The position numbers were made by a program, and so were the translations under genes. 12,772 bases of DNA from WQUF01 sp031549885 (GTDB taxonomy: Bacteria > Bacillota > Clostridia > Clostridiales > Clostridiaceae): the NCBI GenBank assembly GCA_031549885.1, contig JAVBPD010000069.1, positions 1-12,772 on the forward strand, in the 5' to 3' direction. The notes beneath the pieces are model-generated. The model saw nothing but the letters and a program-made list of their open reading frames with translations. It ran no database searches and was not told the DNA's origin. This document shows positions 1 to 7,919 of this stretch, piece by piece (the first letter of the stretch is position 1; each line of letters begins with the position of its first letter).

Positions 1-1030
1 TAGATGCATATAAATAATTTCCAGAATTAAAAAGAATAATATTTATATCATCATTAAATTCTTCTAAAAAAAATTTCTTCTTAAAAATAATATTTCTTAT
101 GAGAGTTTCACCATGGTATGAATTTTCTCTATTGCTATTTATTCCAACTACTAATTCAAACTTTCCACTTCTCACTTTTTCTTTTATATCACTAAATACA
201 TTAGGATAAGTTTTTTTTATATATACAAGATCTTTTATGCTAGTTAAAGTTAATTTATAATTAAATACATTGGTTGAAGCTAAATAAAGGTTATTTAAAA
301 TAACAATAGAATTTAAATTTGCTGGAATTAAAAAGTTGCAATTAACTCTTTTTCCTAAATTATTCTCTTTTTTAAAAGCAGAAAATTCATCTTTTAAAAA
401 ATTTAAAGCTTTAAAAATAGAAATATCAAATTCTTCTGAATATGACTCTTCTAAGTTTAGCATATCAATAGATTTGTTTAAAATGCTGATTACATATGAT
501 GATAATTTTTGGGATCTATCTGTTCTTCTTACTATATAAAGTGTTTGTATTAAATAAAACAAATACTCCTTCACAAATTCATCTACTACAATTAAGTAAC
601 ATTTTAATTGCCTGTCATTTTCAATGCTACTTTTAACTATAGCACTTATATCTATTTTAAAATCCACAATTTCCTCTGCAGCCTCTTTAATAAGAGCTTC
701 TCCATTTTCTAACAGGTGAAATTTAAGCACTTTATTTACATACACTATAAATTGAGAATCTATATCTTCGGATTTTACTTTTAAAATAATTGGCCTTTCT
801 TTAAACTCATTTGGTATTTTAAATTCAAATCTAAACCAAGCGAATGTGCTATTTTTCCCCCAGTATGAATTTTTACCGCAGATCTGCCATGGACTATATG
901 AACTATCTACCTCTTCTATACTTGTAAAAGCTCCATCTTTTTTCGTGAAATTATTCATAGAAAAAGTCTTAATATATAATAAGTCCTTTAATTTTAATAT
1001 TGTTTTCTCTATTCTGTCAGCATCATTCAT
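1..1030 (-). CDS. GH38 class III alpha-mannosidase-like protein, probable pseudoenzyme (5' part, runs off left edge)
   Basis: An open frame of 343 codons starts with ATG at 1030, behind an AAGGAG ribosome binding site 6-7 nt upstream, and continues past the window edge, so the C-terminus is not seen. Residues about 55-155 resemble the N-terminal beta domain of class III GH38 mannosidases (AWFRFEFKIP at 64-73, QFIVYVN at 93-99, YLIVVDEFV at 145-153). Residues 254-343 follow the start of the GH38 catalytic fold, including YIKKTYP at 270-276, IKEKVRSGKFEL at 282-293 and GETLIR at 307-312. The catalytic motifs are not conserved. Where active enzymes have His-Ile-Asp there is N238-L239-N240, followed by a stretch about 15 residues too short. 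Where they have the nucleophile Pro-Asp there is F334-N335. It is the last seen gene of the glycogen operon, 19 nt after the GH13 gene. I infer a non-catalytic glucan-binding or regulatory role. The family call is fairly sure, the role is unknown. Confidence 0.8.
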   Translation of the reverse strand, partial: MNDADRIEKTILKLKDLLYIKTFSMNNFTKKDGAFTSIEEVDSSYSPWQICGKNSYWGKNSTFAWFRFEFKIPNEFKERPIILKVKSEDIDSQFIVYVNKVLKFHLLENGEALIKEAAEEIVDFKIDISAIVKSSIENDRQLKCYLIVVDEFVKEYLFYLIQTLYIVRRTDRSQKLSSYVISILNKSIDMLNLEESYSEEFDISIFKALNFLKDEFSAFKKENNLGKRVNCNFLIPANLNSIVILNNLYLASTNVFNYKLTLTSIKDLVYIKKTYPNVFSDIKEKVRSGKFELVVGINSNRENSYHGETLIRNIIFKKKFFLEEFNDDINIILFNSGNYLYAS

Positions 1031-1049
1031 AGTTTTCTCCTTGCTAAAT

Positions 1050-2864
1050 TTAATTTTGCATCAAAACTAAAAAGCTTGAAGCTTCAACTTCTATATCTAA
1101 TACATTGTCTTTAAATTCATAAATTTTATTTGTAAAATATTCTTTAAAAATTAAATTATTATTATTATGAAGTTTCAATTCTATGTTTTCTTTTTTCCTA
1201 TTAATCAAAACAAGTGAAATTTTTTCATTATATTTTCTTTCATAAGATAGTATGTCATCATGAAGATTATAGAATTTTATATCTCCTTTTTTAAACAAAT
1301 CGAGTTTTCTAAGCTTTGTAAGTTTATGATAAAAAGATAAAATATCTAAATTTTCATTGCCCCAAGGATAGCATTTTCTATTTTCAGGATCCTTTACTCC
1401 TGTAAGTCCTGCTTCATCTCCATAAAATATACTAGGCACGCCTGGAAAAGTCATTTGAATGATAGTAGCTAAAAATAATTTATCTATATCATTATCAAAA
1501 GAAGTTAAAATTCTTGTTGTATCATGAGTTCCTAAAAAATTCATTAAACCAAAGAAAAATTCCTTAGGGTAGTTTTCATAAAGACTCATAGCTATTTCAC
1601 AAAAGTCTTTTGATGTTATTTTACCATTTATATATGATATAATAATTTCTCTAAGAGGATAGTTCATGACACTATCAAATTCTTTTCCAAAAGTATATTT
1701 TCTCTTTTTATTATAACTTATTTTATTAGATGCATCTTCCCATACTTCGCCTATTAAAATTGATTCTTTATTATTTTCCTTTACCTTCGTTCTTAGTATT
1801 TCAATAAATTCATCTGGTAATTCATCAGCCACATCTAATCTAAATCCATAAGCTCCTAATTTCATCCATTTATTGATTACAGAATCTTTCCCTCTAATTA
1901 TATAATCTAAATAACTTTCATTTAACTCATTTACATTTGGAAGAGCTTTAATACCCCACCAACATTCATAATCGTCAGGGAAATTTTTAAAATTGTACCA
2001 GCTGTAATACTCAGAAGCTTTAGATTGATACGCTCCAATGGAATCATAATTTCCAAATTTATTGAAATAAATAGAATCATAACCTGTATGAGAAAAAACT
2101 CCATCTAAAATTATCTTTATATTGTACTTTGCACATTTTTCACAAAGTTTTTTAAATGTTTCATCATCTCCAAACATGGAGTCTATTGCCTTATAGTTTC
2201 CAGTGTCGTATTTATGATTGGAACTTGATTCAAAAATAGGGCTTAAATATAAAATTGTAACTCCTAATGATTTTAAATAAGGCAATTTCTTAATAATTCC
2301 TTCTAAATTTCCTCCAAAAAAATCCCATTTTAAAATGTCACCATTTTTATCTTTAATATACATTGGAGTGTCATCCCAACTAGTATATATAAATGAATTT
2401 TTCTTTTTATTTTTTATTTCTCCTTTAACGTTGCCATTAAAAAACCTATCGACGAAAATATGATACATTACTCCTTCTTTATACCAAGCTGGAAGTTTAT
2501 AATCTTCATATATTGTTATTTGATAGCAAATAGGACTATCATAATAAACTTGTCCTAATCCGCCTTTACCATTAACGTTATTTCCATAGTAAATTATAGA
2601 TCCATCATTATTAACAAGTTTAAAATAATAATAAATAGTTCCAAAATATTTGTCAGTATCTAAAATGTATATGAAGTAATCATCGGTTTTATCCGTTTCA
2701 AAAGCTTCATTCTTATTCTCAAAATCTATAATATGTATATAACATTTTTCAATATCTTCATCATTGCAATAAATTTTTAAATTTATTTTGCTGCCGCAAG
2801 CGGCAGCACCAAAAGGATCTCTATACAATATATCATGAGAATTATGAACAATACTTTTAATCAT
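1050..2864 (-). CDS. Cytoplasmic GH13 alpha-glucanase (neopullulanase/cyclomaltodextrinase/alpha-amylase-like)
   Basis: A 604-residue GH13 glycoside hydrolase without a signal peptide, so it should act on intracellular glucan or maltodextrins. Residues 1-120 form an N-terminal beta-sandwich-like domain of the type found before neopullulanase barrels (RDPFGAAACGSK at 15-26). The TIM barrel starts near 126 (PAWYKEGVMYHIFVDRF). The conserved regions are all present: region I DGVFSH at 254-259, region II RLDVADE with nucleophile D344, region III IGEVWE with acid/base E373, and region IV THD with D448. A C-terminal beta domain follows from about 520. Region I has Ser258 where many GH13 enzymes have Asn, which I believe also occurs in clostridial relatives. 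The gene starts 12 nt after glgP and its ribosome binding site overlaps the glgP stop codon. In the operon it probably hydrolyses alpha-1,4 and perhaps alpha-1,6 links in glycogen. The exact specificity cannot be read from sequence. Confidence 0.9.
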   Translation of the reverse strand: MIKSIVHNSHDILYRDPFGAAACGSKINLKIYCNDEDIEKCYIHIIDFENKNEAFETDKTDDYFIYILDTDKYFGTIYYYFKLVNNDGSIIYYGNNVNGKGGLGQVYYDSPICYQITIYEDYKLPAWYKEGVMYHIFVDRFFNGNVKGEIKNKKKNSFIYTSWDDTPMYIKDKNGDILKWDFFGGNLEGIIKKLPYLKSLGVTILYLSPIFESSSNHKYDTGNYKAIDSMFGDDETFKKLCEKCAKYNIKIILDGVFSHTGYDSIYFNKFGNYDSIGAYQSKASEYYSWYNFKNFPDDYECWWGIKALPNVNELNESYLDYIIRGKDSVINKWMKLGAYGFRLDVADELPDEFIEILRTKVKENNKESILIGEVWEDASNKISYNKKRKYTFGKEFDSVMNYPLREIIISYINGKITSKDFCEIAMSLYENYPKEFFFGLMNFLGTHDTTRILTSFDNDIDKLFLATIIQMTFPGVPSIFYGDEAGLTGVKDPENRKCYPWGNENLDILSFYHKLTKLRKLDLFKKGDIKFYNLHDDILSYERKYNEKISLVLINRKKENIELKLHNNNNLIFKEYFTNKIYEFKDNVLDIEVEASSFLVLMQN

Positions 2865-2872
2865 AATAGCAT

Positions 2873-2879
2873 CTCCTTA
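2873..2879 (-). promoter_or_regulatory. Ribosome binding site of the GH13 gene overlapping the glgP stop codon
   Basis: On the minus strand the sequence TAAGGAG contains both the glgP stop codon TAA and the AAGGAG Shine-Dalgarno sequence, 8 nt before the GH13 start codon. The overlap suggests coupled translation of the two genes. Confidence 0.8.
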
Positions 2880-5327
2880 TAAATTTTTATAAATGCAATT
2901 GGATCCCCATATGCCCATGGCATATTCCATAATTGTTCTATCTGATGAAAAAATTCCAGAGTGCGATATGTTCACTCCAGCCATTTTTTGCCAATTTCTT
3001 TTGTTTTTATACAGGTTATTTACTTTATTTTGAGCATCTACATAAGAATCAAAATCTTTTATTACAAAGAATTCATCATTATATGTGAAAAGTGCATCAT
3101 ATATAACCCTAAAATCTTCAGATTCTTTAGAAATGTCACTACTTAAAAGTATTTCTGAAATATTTTTAATTCTTGGATCTTTATTTATATAATCCATTGA
3201 AGAATATCCACCATACCTATAATAATTTAATACCTCTTGCTCCTTTAAGCCAAATATAACTATATTGTCATCTCCTACTTCATCTCTTATCTCAATATTT
3301 GCCCCATCTAAAGTAGCAATTGTAACTGCTCCATTCATCATGAATTTCATATTAGATGTTCCAGAAGCTTCTTTTGTAGTTGTAGATATTTGCTCTGAAA
3401 TATCTGTTGCAGGTACTATCTTTTCTGCAAGGGATACTCTGTAATTTTCAAGAAAAACAACTTTAATTTTATCGTTTATTGTTTTATCTGCATTTATTTT
3501 ATCAGCTAAACAATTGATAAATTTTATTATCTTTTTAGCAAGAAAATATGCAGGAGCAGCTTTTCCACCAAAGATAAAAGTTCTTGGGTGCATATCTAAA
3601 TTTGGATTTTCTTTTAGTTTGTTATAAAGATCTAGTATATGAAGCGCATTTAGCATCTGCCTCTTATATGCATGAATCCTCTTAACTTGAACATCAAATA
3701 TAGATTCTGTATCAACTATTATATTTGTAGTATCTTTTATATACTTTGCAAGATTTTCTTTGTTTTTTCTTTTAATTTCATAAAGCTCATCTTGAATATC
3801 GGATTGATAAACAAATTTTTCAAATTTTTCCATATCAGTAGGATGCATAATAAAGCTATCCCCAATAGTTTCCTTAAGCAAATTAGTAAGAAGAGGATTG
3901 CAATTTAAAAGCCATCTTCTATGGGTTATACCATTTGTTTTATTGTTAAATTTAAATGGATAATAATAATAAAAATCGCTCATCTCTTGTTTTTTCAATA
4001 TTTCAGTATGAAGTTTAGCAACTCCATTAACACTATGGCTACCTACTATTGCAAGGTGAGCCATTTTAATATATCCATCTGCTATAACGGCCATTCTAGC
4101 AATTTTATCCCACTGACCAATATATCTATTCCATAGTTTTTCACAAAACCTTCTGTTTATCTCTTCTATTATCATATAAATTCTTGGCAAAAGTCTTTTT
4201 ACAAGGTCCTTTGACCACTTTTCAAGAGCTTCAGCCATAATAGTATGATTTGTATAGGAAATAGTTCTAGTTGTTATACGCCAAGCGTCATCCCAGTTAA
4301 AACCTTCGTCATCCATTAATATTCTCATAAGTTCTGGAACAGCAAGTGCTGGATGAGTATCATTAATATGAATTGCCACTTTTTCATCAAAGTTATCAAG
4401 ATTATTTCCACTTGATTTAAAAGTCCTTATTATGCTTTGAATTCCAGCTGAGACAAAGAAATATTGCTGCTTTAGTCTAAGTATCCTCCCTTCTTCATAG
4501 GAGTCATCAGGATACAAAACTTGAGAAATAGCTTCTATAGAGTTTCTATATTCAATGGATTTTAAATATTCTCCTTTTGAAAAATAACTATAATCAAAAT
4601 CATCTGTGGTAGGTTCAGCGCTCCACAATCTTAATGTATTGACTATGCCATTTTCATAGCCTACTATTGGAGTATCATATGGCACAGCCATTACAGCTTC
4701 ATAATTTAAATGAGTGAACTTTAAGTTATCACCTATATTATCTACGTTAATAATTCCACCAAATCTAACTTCTACACTTCTGTCTGGCTTTCTAAACTCC
4801 CAAACATTTCCGTCTTTGAGCCAATTATCAGGAAGTTCCACTTGAGCATCATCAACTATTTTTTGTTTAAAAAAACCATACCTATACCTTATACCACACC
4901 CATTTCCCGCTATTCCTAAAGATGCCATAGAATCTAAAAAACATGCAGCAAGCCTTCCCAAACCTCCATTTCCAAGACCCTGATCATATTCTAAATCCTC
5001 CAATTTTTCAAGATCAATTTCTAACTCGCTCAGCGCTTCCTTGCATAAATCCCTAATGCCAAGATTTATTAAATTAGTGCTTAAAAGTCTTCCTAAAAGA
5101 AACTCCATGGAAAAATAATAAACTTGTTTTACTCTCTTATCAAAAGCCCGTTTATTGCTCTTCACTCTTTGTACTGCGATGTAATCTCTAACTAATTCTG
5201 CCAAGGTTTCATATTTGCTATAATCAGATACCTCGTTAATCTCTTTACCATGTAGCTCATAATGCTTTTCCTGAAAATCTTTTAAAAATTCTGTCTTGGT
5301 TAAATGGCTAAGTTTATTAGATTGCAT
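2877..5327 (-). CDS. glgP: Glycogen/maltodextrin phosphorylase
   Basis: A full-length 816-residue GT35 phosphorylase. It splits terminal alpha-1,4-linked glucose from glycogen with phosphate to give glucose-1-phosphate, using pyridoxal phosphate. The family landmarks are clear: the glycine-rich GLGNGGLGRLAACFLDS around 117-133, the AIHINDTHPALAVPEL block at 318-332, NGITHRRWL at 465-473, the VKRIHAYKRQ block at 548-557, and EASGTSNMK at 653-661, where K661 is the expected pyridoxal phosphate lysine. The start at 5327 is supported by AGGAG about 10 nt upstream. The gene follows glgA by 18 nt and precedes the GH13 gene by 12 nt, so synthesis and breakdown genes share one transcript. That implies control at enzyme level or by relative translation. 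Nothing looks truncated. The choice between glycogen and maltodextrin as the main substrate is inferred from the operon, not from sequence. Confidence 0.97.
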   Translation of the reverse strand: MQSNKLSHLTKTEFLKDFQEKHYELHGKEINEVSDYSKYETLAELVRDYIAVQRVKSNKRAFDKRVKQVYYFSMEFLLGRLLSTNLINLGIRDLCKEALSELEIDLEKLEDLEYDQGLGNGGLGRLAACFLDSMASLGIAGNGCGIRYRYGFFKQKIVDDAQVELPDNWLKDGNVWEFRKPDRSVEVRFGGIINVDNIGDNLKFTHLNYEAVMAVPYDTPIVGYENGIVNTLRLWSAEPTTDDFDYSYFSKGEYLKSIEYRNSIEAISQVLYPDDSYEEGRILRLKQQYFFVSAGIQSIIRTFKSSGNNLDNFDEKVAIHINDTHPALAVPELMRILMDDEGFNWDDAWRITTRTISYTNHTIMAEALEKWSKDLVKRLLPRIYMIIEEINRRFCEKLWNRYIGQWDKIARMAVIADGYIKMAHLAIVGSHSVNGVAKLHTEILKKQEMSDFYYYYPFKFNNKTNGITHRRWLLNCNPLLTNLLKETIGDSFIMHPTDMEKFEKFVYQSDIQDELYEIKRKNKENLAKYIKDTTNIIVDTESIFDVQVKRIHAYKRQMLNALHILDLYNKLKENPNLDMHPRTFIFGGKAAPAYFLAKKIIKFINCLADKINADKTINDKIKVVFLENYRVSLAEKIVPATDISEQISTTTKEASGTSNMKFMMNGAVTIATLDGANIEIRDEVGDDNIVIFGLKEQEVLNYYRYGGYSSMDYINKDPRIKNISEILLSSDISKESEDFRVIYDALFTYNDEFFVIKDFDSYVDAQNKVNNLYKNKRNWQKMAGVNISHSGIFSSDRTIMEYAMGIWGSNCIYKNL

Positions 5328-5345
5328 TTATATTTCACTCCTATA

Positions 5346-6779
5346 TTAATTGCATAAAATATCATAAAGTTTAATGTATTCCTTTGCACTTTTTTTCCAG
5401 CTATTATCTGCGCTCATAGACCTTATCATTAGTTTTGCCCAATTTTTTCTATCATAATAAAGCTGAAGAGCATTTTCAATAACATAATGCAAATCTTGTG
5501 CATTGTAATATGAAAAACTAAATCCATTGCCGTCTCCAGTATATTTATTGTAAGGAATTACACTATCTTTTAGACCTCCTGTTTCTCTTACAATTGGAAT
5601 AGTTCCATACTTTAAAGCTATCATTTGCCCAAGTCCGCACGGTTCAGATAATGATGGCATTAAGAATATATCAGATGCAGCATAAATTTTATGGGCAAGC
5701 TCATTATCAAATTTAATCAATGTAGTTACTTTATTTGGATAATATATTTTTAAATTTGAAAAATGTTCCTCATATATTTTATCTCCGCTTCCTAAGATTA
5801 CAATTTGTATATTCATCTGTATCAGTTTATCCATAATGCTAATAAGCAAATCAAGTCCCTTTTGTCTAACTAATCTTGTAACCATAGAAAACATAGGTAT
5901 ATTAGGGTTTACACTAAGCCCTAATTCTTTTTGAAGTTTTACTTTATTTTCTTGCTTTTTGTCTATAGAGTCAATTCCGTAATTTGTATATATGAATTTG
6001 TCTGTTTCTGGATTATAAAAATCATAATCAATTCCATTTTCAATTCCAATTAAATCATTTTTTCTCCATCTTAAAAGACCATCTAATTTTTCACCATAGT
6101 ATGGAGTCTGTATCTCTTCAGCATAGGTTTTACTTACTGTTGAAATTTTATCTGCAAATTCTATTCCACCTTTCATAAAGCTAACTCCACCATAAAATTC
6201 TACAGACCCATCATTATATAAATTAATTGGTAAGTTTAAAAGTTCAGTTAAAACCTCCCTTGAAAATATACCTTGATATAACAAATTGTGTATAGAAAAT
6301 AGCGTTTTGATACCTTTATAAAATTCATCATGCGAATACTGAGTTTTTAAAATAACTGGAATCATACCTGTTTGCCAATCATTACAATGTAAAATATCTG
6401 GCCTATAATTTATTTCTTTAAGCATCATTAAAACTGATCTGTCAAAAAATGCAAATCTTTCAGCTTCATCAAAATATCCATATATTCCTTCTCTTTTAAA
6501 ATAATATTCATTATCAATAAGATAGAATGTTATTCCATCAACTTTTGTAGACAAAACACCGCAATATTGGTTTCTCCACCCAATAGCTACATTAAATGTT
6601 TTAATTAACTCAAAGTTTTCAATAACTTCTTCAGGTATTAACTTATATTTAGGTATTACTACCGATGTTTCTACTCCTTCTGCGTTTAAATATTTGCTAA
6701 GAGAATAAGCTATATCGCCAAGTCCCCCAGTTTTTATAAATGGATCAGATTCTGATGCTACAAATAAAACTTTTTTCAT
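5346..6779 (-). CDS. glgA: Glycogen synthase (ADP-glucose, GT5)
   Basis: A 477-residue bacterial starch/glycogen synthase, the usual length for GlgA. It transfers glucose from ADP-glucose to the non-reducing end of the alpha-1,4-glucan. The N-terminal signature KTGGLGD lies at residues 16-22 (K16 is the ADP-glucose-binding lysine position). The GT-B core shows HCNDWQTG at 131-138, SIHNLLYQG at 162-170, IENGID at 246-251, and TRLVRQKGLDLL at 301-312. The C-terminal motif SEPCGLGQ has E379, the catalytic glutamate position, followed by RETGGL at 398-403. The start codon follows AGGAGGG, which overlaps the glgD stop codon, with a gap of only 9 nt. The gene therefore sits directly between the ADP-glucose-forming pair and the phosphorylase. 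All key residues are in place. Confidence 0.97.
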   Translation of the reverse strand: MKKVLFVASESDPFIKTGGLGDIAYSLSKYLNAEGVETSVVIPKYKLIPEEVIENFELIKTFNVAIGWRNQYCGVLSTKVDGITFYLIDNEYYFKREGIYGYFDEAERFAFFDRSVLMMLKEINYRPDILHCNDWQTGMIPVILKTQYSHDEFYKGIKTLFSIHNLLYQGIFSREVLTELLNLPINLYNDGSVEFYGGVSFMKGGIEFADKISTVSKTYAEEIQTPYYGEKLDGLLRWRKNDLIGIENGIDYDFYNPETDKFIYTNYGIDSIDKKQENKVKLQKELGLSVNPNIPMFSMVTRLVRQKGLDLLISIMDKLIQMNIQIVILGSGDKIYEEHFSNLKIYYPNKVTTLIKFDNELAHKIYAASDIFLMPSLSEPCGLGQMIALKYGTIPIVRETGGLKDSVIPYNKYTGDGNGFSFSYYNAQDLHYVIENALQLYYDRKNWAKLMIRSMSADNSWKKSAKEYIKLYDILCN

Positions 6780-6783
6780 AATA

Positions 6784-6791
6784 CCCTCCTA
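6784..6791 (-). promoter_or_regulatory. Ribosome binding site of glgA overlapping the glgD stop codon
   Basis: The minus-strand octamer TAGGAGGG holds the glgD stop TAG and the glgA Shine-Dalgarno sequence, 4 nt before ATG (6 nt counted from the GGAGG core end). This fixes the glgA start and suggests translational coupling of GlgD and GlgA. Confidence 0.8.
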
Positions 6792-7901
6792 AACAACCCT
6801 ATTTTTTTCAATTACCACAGGATAATCTTTTTTGCCAATTATCTCTTTAAATTTAGATATAGTGACATTTTTATCGGTGCAAACGCAGTCAAGCCTTACC
6901 CCAAGCTGTATTACAGAATTCTGCATTACAATGGAATTTTTAATTTCTGCATTGCGCTCTACTATAACTCTTCTAAATATTATGGAATTTTCAATTTTTC
7001 CTTCTATGATGGAACCACTTGCAATAAAAGAATTTTTAACCTCTGCGTCTACTCCATATTTAGTTGGAGGACCATCTTTAGTTTTAGTATATATTGGATT
7101 ATTATCTGTAAATAATTGATTTGCAATATCTAAATTTAATAGCTCTAAGCTCTTTTTATAATAAGTTTTTATGGAATTTATACAAGTTAAATACCCTTTA
7201 TATTCAAATGCTTTTATCTTTATTCTTGAACATATATGATTAATAATATCTCTTAACGTATAAAATGAACTAAAGCTTGTAGAAGCATTTATTAAATCAA
7301 GTAGCCTTTGTTTTTCCATTACATACATTTCCATTGAAATATTCAATTCATCCTTTTCTCCTGTGTTTTTGCCAATATACGATAAATTTTCATCCTCATC
7401 TAAATCTAAAGCATCGCATCCTATGAAATCACTTGATACATTATTTACCTTTTTATAAATTATAGTAATATCTGCTTTGCTTTTTTTATGAAATTTAAAT
7501 ACCTCTTTATAATCAATATTACAAATCATGTTTCCAGGAACTATTATAACTTGATCTTGCTTACTGTAGTAAATATAGTCAATATTATCCCTAAAATTTT
7601 TTAATTCTTGCCTGTTGATTTCAGAGCCTACTGTATATTCAGGATAGAACATGTATATTCTATCAGACTTTCTATCTAAGTTCCATTCCTTACCAGATCC
7701 TACATGATCCATTAAGCTTCTTGGATTATCTTGAACAAAAACTCCTACATTCGTTATACCAGAATTAACCAAATTAGAAAGAGGAAAATCTATAATTCTA
7801 TATCTTCCCATAAATGGAATTGCAGCAACCGGTCTATTATATGTTAATTCCATTATATTTTTATTGTCTTGATGTAAGTTTATTATTCCCATCACATTCA
7901 T
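6789..7901 (-). CDS. glgD: GlgD, non-catalytic partner of ADP-glucose pyrophosphorylase
   Basis: A 370-residue homologue of glucose-1-phosphate adenylyltransferase of the GlgD type. It keeps the nucleotidyltransferase scaffold (PFMGRYRIIDFPLSNLVNSG at 29-48, VGSGKEWNLDR at 67-77) and a C-terminal left-handed beta-helix (hexapeptide-like repeats at about 285-345). It lacks the glycine-rich GGKGTRL nucleotide-binding loop: residues 4-17 read MGIINLHQDNKNIM. It also has PGNMICNID at 122-130 where GlgC has SGDHIYKMD. Known GlgD proteins of Bacillota pair with GlgC and raise its activity, and I infer the same role here. The start at 7901 follows GGAGGG with a 9-nt spacer. An ATG three codons downstream is the only near alternative. 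The gene is 18 nt after glgC and 9 nt before glgA. Confidence 0.95.
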   Translation of the reverse strand: MNVMGIINLHQDNKNIMELTYNRPVAAIPFMGRYRIIDFPLSNLVNSGITNVGVFVQDNPRSLMDHVGSGKEWNLDRKSDRIYMFYPEYTVGSEINRQELKNFRDNIDYIYYSKQDQVIIVPGNMICNIDYKEVFKFHKKSKADITIIYKKVNNVSSDFIGCDALDLDEDENLSYIGKNTGEKDELNISMEMYVMEKQRLLDLINASTSFSSFYTLRDIINHICSRIKIKAFEYKGYLTCINSIKTYYKKSLELLNLDIANQLFTDNNPIYTKTKDGPPTKYGVDAEVKNSFIASGSIIEGKIENSIIFRRVIVERNAEIKNSIVMQNSVIQLGVRLDCVCTDKNVTISKFKEIIGKKDYPVVIEKNRVV

Positions 7902-7919
7902 CTTTAATTTCCCTCCTTT

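Noticed and set aside
336..1070. Two plus-strand open frames (336-539 and 846-1070)
   Set aside because: They lie opposite the GH38-like frame, have no ribosome binding site and resemble no protein. The minus-strand frame has clear family similarity and operon context.
2961..4136. Plus-strand open frames opposite glgP
   Set aside because: Antisense shadows of a strongly conserved gene, hydrophobic low-complexity translations, no ribosome binding sites.
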